64,000 nucleotides of DNA from Galeopsis tetrahit (taxonomy: Eukaryota; Streptophyta; Magnoliopsida; Lamiales; Lamiaceae): assembly GCA_963675135.1 (NCBI GenBank), contig OY776125.1, positions 59,719,441-59,783,440 on the forward strand, read 5' to 3'. The first letter of the stretch is position 1. Every line of letters begins with the position of its first letter. Positions 37,676 to 50,500 of this stretch are shown in pieces. Under the pieces are notes generated by a model. The model was not told the DNA's origin. It saw only the letters and a program-made list of their open reading frames with translations, and made no database searches. The position numbers and the translations under genes were made by a program.

Positions 37676-39121
37676 TTAGAACAAAGAAGTATTGGTAATG
37701 GTTAACTCTTTGCAACTCTTGAAACTTTTGAAAAGTAGAGAATGAGAAAATTGAAGAAAGTGCGTTTTCACATTAGAATGAGCATAAACTCTCACTAACG
37801 AATGTAATTTTGTGATAATTAAAGACAAAATAATGTTTTCTTGGTAACTAATCACTAAATCTTCATATTTGTCGAATCTAAATTTCGCTATCAACGTGTT
37901 GGACAAAACAAGAACTTTAGAACACAGAAGTATTGGTAATGGTTAATTCTTTGCAACTCTTGAAACTTTTGAAAAGTAGAGAATGATAGAAACGAAGAAA
38001 GTGCGTTTTCACATTAGAGTGAGCATAAACTCTCACAAACGAATGTAATTTTGTGAAAATTAAAGACAAAATAATGTTTTCTTGGTAACTAATCACTAAA
38101 TCTTCGTATTTATCGAATCTTAATTTCACTATCAACGTGTTGGATAAAACAACAACTTTAGAACAAAGATGTATTGGTAATGGTTAACTCTTTGCAATTC
38201 TCGAGTCTTTTGAAAAATAGAGAATGAGAAAATTGAAGAAAGTGCGTTTTCACATTAGAATGAGCATAAACTCTCACTAACGAATGTAATTTTGTGATAA
38301 TTAAAGAGAAAATAATGTTTTCTTGGTAACTAATCACTAAATCTTCGTATTTGTCGAATCTAAATTTCGCTATCAACGTGTTGGACAAAACAAGAACTTT
38401 AGAACAAAGAAGTATTGGTAATGGTTAACTCTTTGCAAATCTTGAAACTTTTGAAAAGTAGAGAATGATAGAAACGAAGAAAGTGCGTTTTCACATTAGA
38501 GTGAGCATAAACTCTCACAAACGAATGTAATTTTGTGAAAATTAAAGACAAAATAATGTTTTCATGGTAACTAATCACTAAATTTTCGTATTTATCGAAT
38601 CTTAATTTCACTATCAACGTGTTGGACAAAACAAGAACTTTAGAACAAAGAAGTATTGGTAATGGTTAACTCTTTGCAACTCTTGAAACTTTTGAAAAGT
38701 AGAGAATGAGAAAATTGAAGAAAGTGCGTTTTCACATTAGAATGAGCATAAACTCTCACTAACGAATGTAATTTTGTGATAATTAAAGACAAAATAATGT
38801 TTTCTTGGTAACTAATCACTAAATCTTCATATTTGTCGAATCTAAATTTCGCTATCAACGTGTTGGACAAAACAAGAACTTTAGAACACAGAAGTATTGG
38901 TAATGGTTAATTCTTTGCAACTCTTGAAACTTTTGAAAAGTAGAGAATGATAGAAACGAAGAAAGTGCGTTTTCACATTAGAGTGAGCATAAACTCTCAC
39001 AAACGAATGTAATTTTGTGAAAATTAAAGACAAAATAATGTTTTCTTGGTAACTAATCACTAAATCTTCGTATTTATCGAATCTTAATTTCACTATCAAC
39101 GTGTTGGATAAAACAACAACT
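37194..39121. repeat. Two tandem 964-bp tetramers
   Basis: A1-B1-A2-B2 twice (37194-38157, 38158-39121). The B1 at 38399 has a private GTTTTCATGG. The run occupies the same relative place as 6232-8159 in the left block. Confidence 0.85.
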
Positions 39122-40326
39122 TTAGAACAAAGATGTATTGGTAATGGTTAACTCTTTGCAATTCTTGAGTCTTTTGAAAAATAGAGAATGAGAAAATTGA
39201 AGAAAGTGCGTTTTCACATTAGAATGAGCATAAACTCTCACTAACGAATGTAATTTTGTGATAATTAAAGACAAAATAATGTTTTCTTGGTAACTAATCA
39301 CTAAATCTTCGTATTTGTCGAATCTAAATTTCGCTATCAACGTGTTGGACAAAACAAGAACTTTAGAACACAGAAGTATTGGTAATGGTTAACTCTTTGC
39401 AACTCTTGAAACTTTTGAAAAGTAGAGAATGATAGAAACGAAGAAAGTGCGTTTTCACATTAGAGTGAGCATAAACTCTCACAAACGAATGTAATTTTGT
39501 GAAAATTAAAGACAAAATAATGTTTTCTTGGTAACTAATCACTAAATCTTCGTATTTATCGAATCTTAATTTCACTATCAACGTGTTGGACAAAACAAGA
39601 ACTTTAGAACAAAGAAGTATTGGTAATTGTTAACTCTTTGCAACTCTTGAAACTTTTGAAAAGTAGAGAATGATAGAAACGAAGAAAGTGCGTTTTCACA
39701 TTAGAGTGAGCATAAACTCTCACAAACGAATGTAATTTTGTGAAAATTAAAGACAAAACAATGTTTTCTTGGTAACTAATCACTAAATCTTCGTATTTAT
39801 CGAATCTTAATTTCACTATCAACGTGTTGGACAAAACAAGAACTTTAGAACAAAGAAGTATTGGTAATTGTTAACTCTTTGCAACTCTTGAAACTTTTGA
39901 AAAGTAGAGAATGAGAGAAACGAAGAAATTGCGTTTTCACATTAGAGTGAGCATAAACTCTCACTAACGAGTGTAATTTTGTGATAATTAAAGACAAAAT
40001 AATGTTTTCTTGGTAACTAATCACTAAATCTTCGTATTTGTCGAATCTAAATTTCGCTATCAACGTGTTGGACAAAACAAGAACTTTAGAACAAAGAAGT
40101 ATTGGTAATGGTTAACTCTTTGCAAATCTTGAAACTTTTGAAAAGTAGAGAATGATAGAAACGAAGAAAGTGCGTTTTCACATTAGAGTGAGCATAAACT
40201 CTCACAAACGAATGTAATTTTGTGAAAATTAAAGACAAAATAATGTTTTCTTGGTAACTAATCACTAAATCTTCGTATTTATCGAATCTTAATTTCACTA
40301 TCAACGTGTTGGATAAAACAACAACT
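39122..40326. repeat. 1,205-bp linker pentamer
   Basis: A-B3-B4-A3-B, the same order as 8160-9364, again lying between two tetramer runs. Confidence 0.82.
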
Positions 40327-43218
40327 TTAGAACAAATATGTATTGGTAATGGTTAACTCTTTGCAATTCTCGAGTCTTTTGAAAAATAGAGAATGAGAAA
40401 ATTGAAGAAAGTGCGTTTTCACATTAGAATGAGCATAAACTCTCACTAACGAATGTAATTTTGTGATAATTAAAGAGAAAATAATGTTTTCTTGGTAACT
40501 AATCACTAAATCTTCGTATTTGTCGAATCTAAATTTCGCTATCAACGTGTTGGACAAAACAAGAACTTTAGAACAAAGAAGTATTGGTAATGGTTAACTC
40601 TTTGCAAATCTTGAAACTTTTGAAAAGTAGAGAATGATAGAAACGAAGCAAGTGCGTTTTCACATTAGAGTGAGCATAAACTCTCACAAACGAATGTAAT
40701 TTTGTGAAAATTAAAGACAAAATAATGTTTTCTTGGTAACTAATCACTAAATTTTCGTATTTATCGAATCTTAATTTCACTATCAACGTGTTGGACAAAA
40801 CAAGAACTTTAGAACAAAGAAGTATTGGTAATGGTTAACTCTTTGCAACTCTTGAAACTTTTGAAAAGTAGAGAATGAGAAAATTGAAGAAAGTGCGTTT
40901 TCACATTAGAATGAGCATAAACTCTCACTAACGAATGTAATTTTGTGATAATTAAAGACAAAATAATGTTTTCTTGGTAACTAATCACTAAATCTTCATA
41001 TTTGTCGAATCTAAATTTCGCTATCAACGTGTTGGACAAAACAAGAACTTTAGAACACAGAAGTATTGGTAATGGTTAATTCTTTGCAACTCTTGAAACT
41101 TTTGAAAAGTAGAGAATGATAGAAACGAAGAAAGTGCGTTTTCACATTAGAGTGAGCATAAACTCTCACAAACGAATGTAATTTTGTGAAAATTAAAGAC
41201 AAAATAATGTTTTCTTGGTAACTAATCACTAAATCTTCGTATTTATCGAATCTTAATTTCACTATCAACGTGTTGGATAAAACAACAACTTTAGAACAAA
41301 GATGTATTGGTAATGGTTAACTCTTTGCAATTCTCGAGTCTTTTGAAAAATAGAGAATGAGAAAATTGAAGAAAGTGCGTTTTCACATTAGAATGAGCAT
41401 AAACTCTCACTAACGAATGTAATTTTGTGATAATTAAAGAGAAAATAATGTTTTCTTGGTAACTAATCACTAAATCTTCGTATTTGTCGAATCTAAATTT
41501 CGCTATCAACGTGTTGGACAAAACAAGAACTTTAGAACAAAGAAGTATTGGTAATGGTTAACTCTTTGCAAATCTTGAAACTTTTGAAAAGTAGAGAATG
41601 ATAGAAACGAAGAAAGTGCGTTTTCACATTAGAGTGAGCATAAACTCTCACAAACGAATGTAATTTTGTGAAAATTAAAGACAAAATAATGTTTTCTTGG
41701 TAACTAATCACTAAATTTTCGTATTTATCGAATCTTAATTTCACTATCAACGTGTTGGACAAAACAAGAACTTTAGAACAAAGAAGTATTGGTAATGGTT
41801 AACTCTTTGCAACTCTTGAAACTTTTGAAAAGTAGAGAATGAGAAAATTGAAGAAAGTGCGTTTTCACATTAGAATGAGCATAAACTCTCACTAACGAAT
41901 GTAATTTTGTGATAATTAAAGACAAAATAATGTTTTCTTGGTAACTAATCACTAAATCTTCATATTTGTCGAATCTAAATTTCGCTATCAACGTGTTGGA
42001 CAAAACAAGAACTTTAGAACACAGAAGTATTGGTAATGGTTAATTCTTTGCAACTCTTGAAACTTTTGAAAAGTAGAGAATGATAGAAACGAAGAAAGTG
42101 CGTTTTCACATTAGAGTGAGCATAAACTCTCACAAACGAATGTAATTTTGTGAAAATTAAAGACAAAATAATGTTTTCTTGGTAACTAATCACTAAATCT
42201 TCGTATTTATCGAATCTTAATTTCACTATCAACGTGTTGGATAAAACAACAACTTTAGAACAAAGATGTATTGGTAATGGTTAACTCTTTGCAATTCTCG
42301 AGTCTTTTGAAAAATAGAGAATGAGAAAATTGAAGAAAGTGCGTTTTCACATTAGAATGAGCATAAACTCTCACTAACGAATGTAATTTTGTGATAATTA
42401 AAGAGAAAATAATGTTTTCTTGGTAACTAATCACTAAATCTTCGTATTTGTCGAATCTAAATTTCGCTATCAACGTGTTGGACAAAACAAGAACTTTAGA
42501 ACAAAGAAGTATTGGTAATGGTTAACTCTTTGCAAATCTTGAAACTTTTGAAAAGTAGAGAATGATAGAAACGAAGAAAGTGCGTTTTCACATTAGAGTG
42601 AGCATAAACTCTCACAAACGAATGTAATTTTGTGAAAATTAAAGACAAAATAATGTTTTCTTGGTAACTAATCACTAAATTTTCGTATTTATCGAATCTT
42701 AATTTCACTATCAACGTGTTGGACAAAACAAGAACTTTAGAACAAAGAAGTATTGGTAATGGTTAACTCTTTGCAACTCTTAAAACTTTTGAAAAGTAGA
42801 GAATGAGAAAATTGAAGAAAGTGCGTTTTCACATTAGAATGAGCATAAACTCTCACTAACGAATGTAATTTTGTGATAATTAAAGACAAAATAATGTTTT
42901 CTTGGTAACTAATCACTAAATCTTCATATTTGTCGAATCTAAATTTCGCTATCAACGTGTTGGACAAAACAAGAACTTTAGAACACAGAAGTATTGGTAA
43001 TGGTTAATTCTTTGCAACTCTTGAAACTTTTGAAAAGTAGAGAATGATAGAAACGAAGAAAGTGCGTTTTCACATTAGAGTGAGCATAAACTCTCACAAA
43101 CGAATGTAATTTTGTGAAAATTAAAGACAAAATAATGTTTTCTTGGTAACTAATCACTAAATCTTCGTATTTATCGAATCTTAATTTCACTATCAACGTG
43201 TTGGATAAAACAACAACT
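40327..43218. repeat. Three tandem 964-bp tetramers
   Basis: A1-B1-A2-B2 three times, starting at 40327, 41291 and 42255; this is the longest tetramer run in the window. The first A1 has a private GAACAAATATG and its B1 has the rare GAAGCAAG. The third A2 has CTTAAAAC. The related loci at 9365 and 48762 have two tetramers, so copy number has changed between sister segments. Confidence 0.87.
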
Positions 43219-44423
43219 TTAGAACAAAGATGTATTGGTAATGGTTAACTCTTTGCAATTCTTGAGTCTTTTGAAAAATAGAGAATGAGAAAATTGAAGA
43301 AAGTGCGTTTTCACATTAGAATGAGCATAAACTCTCACTAACGAATGTAATTTTGTGATAATTAAAGACAAAATAATGTTTTCTTGGTAACTAATCACTA
43401 AATCTTCGTATTTGTCGAATCTAAATTTCGCTATCAACGTGTTGGACAAAACAAGAACTTTAGAACACAGAAGTATTGGTAATGGTTAACTCTTTGCAAC
43501 TCTTGAAACTTTTGAAAAGTAGAGAATGATAGAAACGAAGAAAGTGCGTTTTCACATTAGAGTGAGCATAAACTCTCACAAACGAATGTAATTTTGTGAA
43601 AATTAAAGACAAAATAATGTTTTCTTGGTAACTAATCACTAAATCTTCGTATTTATCGAATCTTAATTTCACTATCAACGTGTTGGACAAAACAAGAACT
43701 TTAGAACAAAGAAGTATTGGTAATTGTTAACTCTTTGCAACTCTTGAAACTTTTGAAAAGTAGAGAATGATAGAAACGAAGAAAGTGCGTTTTCACATTA
43801 GAGTGAGCATAAACTCTCACAAACGAATGTAATTTTGTGAAAATTAAAGACAAAACAATGTTTTCTTGGTAACTAATCACTAAATCTTCGTATTTATCGA
43901 ATCTTAATTTCACTATCAACGTGTTGGACAAAACAAGAACTTTAGAACAAAGAAGTATTGGTAATTGTTAACTCTTTGCAACTCTTGAAACTTTTGAAAA
44001 GTAGAGAATGAGAGAAACGAAGAAATTGCGTTTTCACATTAGAGTGAGCATAAACTCTCACTAACGAGTGTAATTTTGTGATAATTAAAGACAAAATAAT
44101 GTTTTCTTGGTAACTAATCACTAAATCTTCGTATTTGTCGAATCTAAATTTCGCTATCAACGTGTTGGACAAAACAAGAACTTTAGAACAAAGAAGTATT
44201 GGTAATGGTTAACTCTTTGCAAATCTTGAAACTTTTGAAAAGTAGAGAATGATAGAAACGAAGAAAGTGCGTTTTCACATTAGAGTGAGCATAAACTCTC
44301 ACAAACGAATGTAATTTTGTGAAAATTAAAGACAAAATAATGTTTTCTTGGTAACTAATCACTAAATCTTCGTATTTATCGAATCTTAATTTCACTATCA
44401 ACGTGTTGGATAAAACAACAACT
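43219..44423. repeat. 1,205-bp linker pentamer
   Basis: A-B3-B4-A3-B between the triple tetramer and the next single tetramer. Confidence 0.82.
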
Positions 44424-45387
44424 TTAGAACAAAGATGTATTGGTAATGGTTAACTCTTTGCAATTCTCGAGTCTTTTGAAAAATAGAGAATGAGAAAATT
44501 GAAGAAAGTGCGTTTTCACATTAGAATGAGCATAAACTCTCACTAACGAATGTAATTTTGTGATAATTAAAGAGAAAATAATGTTTTCTTGGTAACTAAT
44601 CACTAAATCTTCGTATTTGTCGAATCTAAATTTCGCTATCAACGTGTTGGACAAAACAAGAACTTTAGAACAAAGAAGTATTGGTAATGGTTAACTCTTT
44701 GCAAATCTTGAAACTTTTGAAAAGTAGAGAATGATAGAAACGAAGAAAGTGCGTTTTCACATTAGAGTGAGCATAAACTCTCACAAACGAATGTAATTTT
44801 GTGAAAATTAAAGACAAAATAATGTTTTCTTGGTAACTAATCACTAAATTTTCGTATTTATCGAATCTTAATTTCACTATCAACGTGTTGGACAAAACAA
44901 GAACTTTAGAACAAAGAAGTATTGGTAATGGTTAACTCTTTGCAACTCTTGAAACTTTTGAAAAGTAGAGAATGAGAAAATTGAAGAAAGTGCGTTTTCA
45001 CATTAGAATGAGCATAAACTCTCACTAACGAATGTAATTTTGTGATAATTAAAGACAAAATAATGTTTTCTTGGTAACTAATCACTAAATCTTCATATTT
45101 GTCGAATCTAAATTTCGCTATCAACGTGTTGGACAAAACAAGAACTTTAGAACACAGAAGTATTGGTAATGGTTAATTCTTTGCAACTCTTGAAACTTTT
45201 GAAAAGTAGAGAATGATAGAAACGAAGAAAGTGCGTTTTCACATTAGAGTGAGCATAAACTCTCACAAACGAATGTAATTTTGTGAAAATTAAAGACAAA
45301 ATAATGTTTTCTTGGTAACCAATCACTAAATCTTCGTATTTATCGAATCTTAATTTCACTATCAACGTGTTGGATAAAACAACAACT
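44424..45387. repeat. Single tetramer A1-B1-A2-B2'
   Basis: One 964-bp unit ending with the GGTAACCAATC variant, leading to the linker A-B3-B4-A3h. Confidence 0.83.
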
Positions 45388-46351
45388 TTAGAACAAAGAT
45401 GTATTGGTAATGGTTAACTCTTTGCAATTCTTGAGTCTTTTGAAAAATAGTGAATGAGAAAATTGAAGAAAGTGCGTTTTCACATTAGAATGAGCATAAA
45501 CTCTCACTAACGAATGTAATTTTGTGATAATTAAAGACAAAATAATGTTTTCTTGGTAACTAATCACTAAATCTTCGTATTTGTCGAATCTAAATTTCGC
45601 TATCAACGTGTTGGACAAAACAAGAACTTTAGAACACAGAAGTATTGGTAATGGTTAACTCTTTGCAACTCTTGAAACTTTTGAAAAGTAGAGAATGATA
45701 GAAACGAAGAAAGTGCGTTTTCACATTAGAGTGAGCATAAACTCTCACAAACGAATGTAATTTTGTGAAAATTAAAGACAAAATAATGTTTTCTTGGTAA
45801 CTAATCACTAAATCTTCGTATTTATCGAATCTTAATTTCACTATCAACGTGTTGGACAAAACAAGAACTTTAGAACAAAGAAGTATTGGTAATTGTTAAC
45901 TCTTTGCAACTCTTGAAACTTTTGAAAAGTAGAGAATGATAGAAACGAAGAAAGTGCGTTTTCACATTAGAGTGAGCATAAACTCTCACAAACGAATGTA
46001 ATTTTGTGAAAATTAAAGACAAAACAATGTTTTCTTGGTAACTAATCACTAAATCTTCGTATTTATCGAATCTTAATTTCACTATCAACGTGTTGGACAA
46101 AACAAGAACTTTAGAACAAAGAAGTATTGGTAATTGTTAACTCTTTGCAACTCTTGAAACTTTTGAAAAGTAGAGAATGAGAGAAACGAAGAAATTGCGT
46201 TTTCACATTAGAGTGAGCATAAACTCTCACTAACGAGTGTAATTTTGTGATAATTAAAGACAAAATAATGTTTTCTTGGTAACTAATCACTAAATCTTCG
46301 TATTTGTCGAATCTAAATTTCACTATCAACGTGTTGGATAAAACAACAACT
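45388..46351. repeat. Linker A-B3-B4-A3h leading into Z
   Basis: Same order as 11293-12256. The A unit has a private GAAAAATAGTGAATG. The A3h keeps GCAACTCTTG, while other A3h copies have GCAAGTCTTG. Confidence 0.8.
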
Positions 46352-47556
46352 TTAGAACAAAGATGTATTGGTAATGGTTAACTCTTTGCAATTCTTGAGT
46401 CTTTTGAAAAATAGAGAATGAGAAAATTGAAGAAAGTGCGTTTTCACATTAGAATGAGCATAAACTCTCACTAACGAGTTTAATTTTGTGATAATTAAAG
46501 ACAAAATAATGTTTTATTGGTAACTAATCACTAAATTTTCGTATTTATCGAATCATAATTTCGCTATCCACGTGTTGGAAAAAACAACAACTTTAGAACA
46601 AAGATGTATTGGTAATGGTTAACTCTTTGCAATTCTTGAGTCTTTTGAAAAATAGAGAATGAGAAAATTGAAGAAAGTGCGTTTTCACATTAGAATGAGC
46701 ATAAACTCTCACTAACGAGTGTAATTTTGTGATAATTAAAGACAAAATAATGTTTTCTTGGTAACTCATCACTAAATCTTCATATTTGTCGAATCTAAAT
46801 TTCGCTATCAACGTGTTGGACAAAACAAGAACTTTAGAACAAAGAAGTATTGTTAATGGTTAACTCTTTGCAACTCTTGAGACTTTTGAAAAGTAGAGAA
46901 TGAGAGAAACGAAGAAAGTGCGTTTTCACATTAGAGTGAGCATAAACTCTCACAAACGAATGTAATTTTGTGAAAATTAAAGACAAAATAATGTTTTCTT
47001 GGTAACTAATCACTAAATCTTCGTATTTATCGAATCTTAATTTCACTATCAACGTGTTGGATAAAACAACAACTTTAGAACAAAGATGTATTGGTAATGG
47101 TTAACTCTTTGCAATTCTTGAGTCTTTTGAAAAATAGAGAATGAGAAAATTGAAGAAAGTGCGTTTTCACATTAGAATGAGCATAAACTCTCACTAACGA
47201 ATGTAATTTTGTGATAATTAAAGACAAAATAATGTTTTCTTGATAACTAATCACTAAATCTTCGTATTTGTCGAATCTAAATTTCGCTATCAACGTGTTG
47301 GACAAAATAAGAACTTTAGAACAAAGAAGTATTGGTAATGGTTAACTCTTTGCAAATCTTGAAACTTTTGAAAAGTAGAGAATGATAGAAACGAAGAAAG
47401 TGCGTTTTCACATTAGAGTGAGCATAAACTCTCACAAACGAATGTAATTTTGTGAAAATTAAAGACAAAATAATGTTTTCTTGGTAACTAATCACTAAAT
47501 CTTCGTATTTATCGAATCTTAATTTCACTATCAACGTGTTGGAAAAAACAACAACT
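46352..47556. repeat. Z-A4-B5 trimer plus A-B
   Basis: Z (46352) has a private change that turns CAACGTG into CCACGTG, making CACGTG at 46569-46574. A4 and B5 follow, then A (with the private TTCTTGATAAC near 47240) and B, before the segment shared with 8160. Confidence 0.8.
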
Positions 47557-50500
47557 TTAGAACAAAGATGTATTGGTAATGGTTAACTCTTTGCAATTCT
47601 TGAGTCTTTTGAAAAATAGAGAATGAGAAAATTGAAGAAAGTGCGTTTTCACATTAGAATGAGCATAAACTCTCACTAACGAATGTAATTTTGTGATAAT
47701 TAAAGACAAAATAATGTTTTCTTGGTAACTAATCACTAAATCTTCGTATTTGTCGAATCTAAATTTCGCTATCAACGTGTTGGACAAAACAAGAACTTTA
47801 GAACACAGAAGTATTGGTAATGGTTAACTCTTTGCAACTCTTGAAACTTTTGAAAAGTAGAGAATGATAGAAACGAAGAAAGTGCGTTTTCACATTAGAG
47901 TGAGCATAAACTCTCACAAACGAATGTAATTTTGTGAAAATTAAAGACAAAATAATGTTTTCTTGGTAACTAATCACTAAATCTTCGTATTTATCGAATC
48001 TTAATTTCACTATCAACGTGTTGGACAAAACAAGAACTTTAGAACAAAGAAGTATTGGTAATTGTTAACTCTTTGCAACTCTTGAAACTTTTGAAAAGTA
48101 GAGAATGATAGAAACGAAGAAAGTGCGTTTTCACATTAGAGTGAGCATAAACTCTCACAAACGAATGTAATTTTGTGAAAATTAAAGACAAAACAATGTT
48201 TTCTTGGTAACTAATCACTAAATCTTCGTATTTATCGAATCTTAATTTCACTATCAACGTGTTGGACAAAACAAGAACTTTAGAACAAAGAAGTATTGGT
48301 AATTGTTAACTCTTTGCAACTCTTGAAACTTTTGAAAAGTAGAGAATGAGAGAAACGAAGAAATTGCGTTTTCACATTAGAGTGAGCATAAACTCTCACT
48401 AACGAGTGTAATTTTGTGATAATTAAAGACAAAATAATGTTTTCTTGGTAACTAATCACTAAATCTTCGTATTTGTCGAATCTAAATTTCGCTATCAACG
48501 TGTTGGACAAAACAAGAACTTTAGAACAAAGAAGTATTGGTAATGGTTAACTCTTTGCAAATCTTGAAACTTTTGAAAAGTAGAGAATGATAGAAACGAA
48601 GAAAGTGCGTTTTCACATTAGAGTGAGCATAAACTCTCACAAACGAATGTAATTTTGTGAAAATTAAAGACAAAATAATGTTTTCTTGGTAACTAATCAC
48701 TAAATCTTCGTATTTATCGAATCTTAATTTCACTATCAACGTGTTGGATAAAACAACAACTTTAGAACAAAGATGTATTGGTAATGGTTAACTCTTTGCA
48801 ATTCTCGAGTCTTTTGAAAAATAGAGAATGAGAAAATTGAAGAAAGTGCGTTTTCACATTAGAATGAGCATAAACTCTCACTAACGAATGTAATTTTGTG
48901 ATAATTAAAGAGAAAATAATGTTTTCTTGGTAACTAATCACTAAATCTTCGTATTTGTCGAATCTAAATTTCGCTATCAACGTGTTGGACAAAACAAGAA
49001 CTTTAGAACAAAGAAGTATTGGTAATGGTTAACTCTTTGCAAATCTTGAAACTTTTGAAAAGTAGAGAATGATAGAAACGAAGCAAGTGCGTTTTCACAT
49101 TAGAGTGAGCATAAACTCTCACAAACGAATGTAATTTTGTGAAAATTAAAGACAAAATAATGTTTTCTTGGTAACTAATCACTAAATTTTCGTATTTATC
49201 GAATCTTAATTTCACTATCAACGTGTTGGACAAAACAAGAACTTTAGAACAAAGAAGTATTGGTAATGGTTAACTCTTTGCAACTCTTGAAACTTTTGAA
49301 AAGTAGAGAATGAGAAAATTGAAGAAAGTGCGTTTTCACATTAGAATGAGCATAAACTCTCACTAACGAATGTAATTTTGTGATAATTAAAGACAAAATA
49401 ATGTTTTCTTGGTAACTAATCACTAAATCTTCATATTTGTCGAATCTAAATTTCGCTATCAACGTGTTGGACAAAACAAGAACTTTAGAACACAGAAGTA
49501 TTGGTAATGGTTAATTCTTTGCAACTCTTGAAACTTTTGAAAAGTAGAGAATGATAGAAACGAAGAAAGTGCGTTTTCACATTAGAGTGAGCATAAACTC
49601 TCACAAACGAATGTAATTTTGTGAAAATTAAAGACAAAATAATGTTTTCTTGGTAACTAATCACTAAATCTTCGTATTTATCGAATCTTAATTTCACTAT
49701 CAACGTGTTGGATAAAACAACAACTTTAGAACAAAGATGTATTGGTAATGGTTAACTCTTTGCAATTCTCGAGTCTTTTGAAAAATAGAGAATGAGAAAA
49801 TTGAAGAAAGTGCGTTTTCACATTAGAATGAGCATAAACTCTCACTAACGAATGTAATTTTGTGATAATTAAAGAGAAAATAATGTTTTCTTGGTAACTA
49901 ATCACTAAATCTTCGTATTTGTCGAATCTAAATTTCGCTATCAACGTGTTGGACAAAACAAGAACTTTAGAACAAAGAAGTATTGGTAATGGTTAACTCT
50001 TTGCAAATCTTGAAACTTTTGAAAAGTAGAGAATGATAGAAACGAAGAAAGTGCGTTTTCACATTAGAGTGAGCATAAACTCTCACAAACGAATGTAATT
50101 TTGTGAAAATTAAAGACAAAATAATGTTTTCTTGGTAACTAATCACTAAATTTTCGTATTTATCGAATCTTAATTTCACTATCAACGTGTTGGACAAAAC
50201 AAGAACTTTAGAACAAAGAAGTATTGGTAATGGTTAACTCTTTGCAACTCTTGAAACTTTTGAAAAGTAGAGAATGAGAAAATTGAAGAAAGTGCGTTTT
50301 CACATTAGAATGAGCATAAACTCTCACTAACGAATGTAATTTTGTGATAATTAAAGACAAAATAATGTTTTCTTGGTAACTAATCACTAAATCTTCATAT
50401 TTGTCGAATCTAAATTTCGCTATCAACGTGTTGGACAAAACAAGAACTTTAGAACACAGAAGTATTGGTAATGGTTAATTCTTTGCAACTCTTGAAACTT

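Noticed and set aside
46569..46574. CACGTG E-box/G-box
   Set aside because: It is created by one private substitution in a single Z monomer; the other copies read CAACGTG. No reason to infer regulation.
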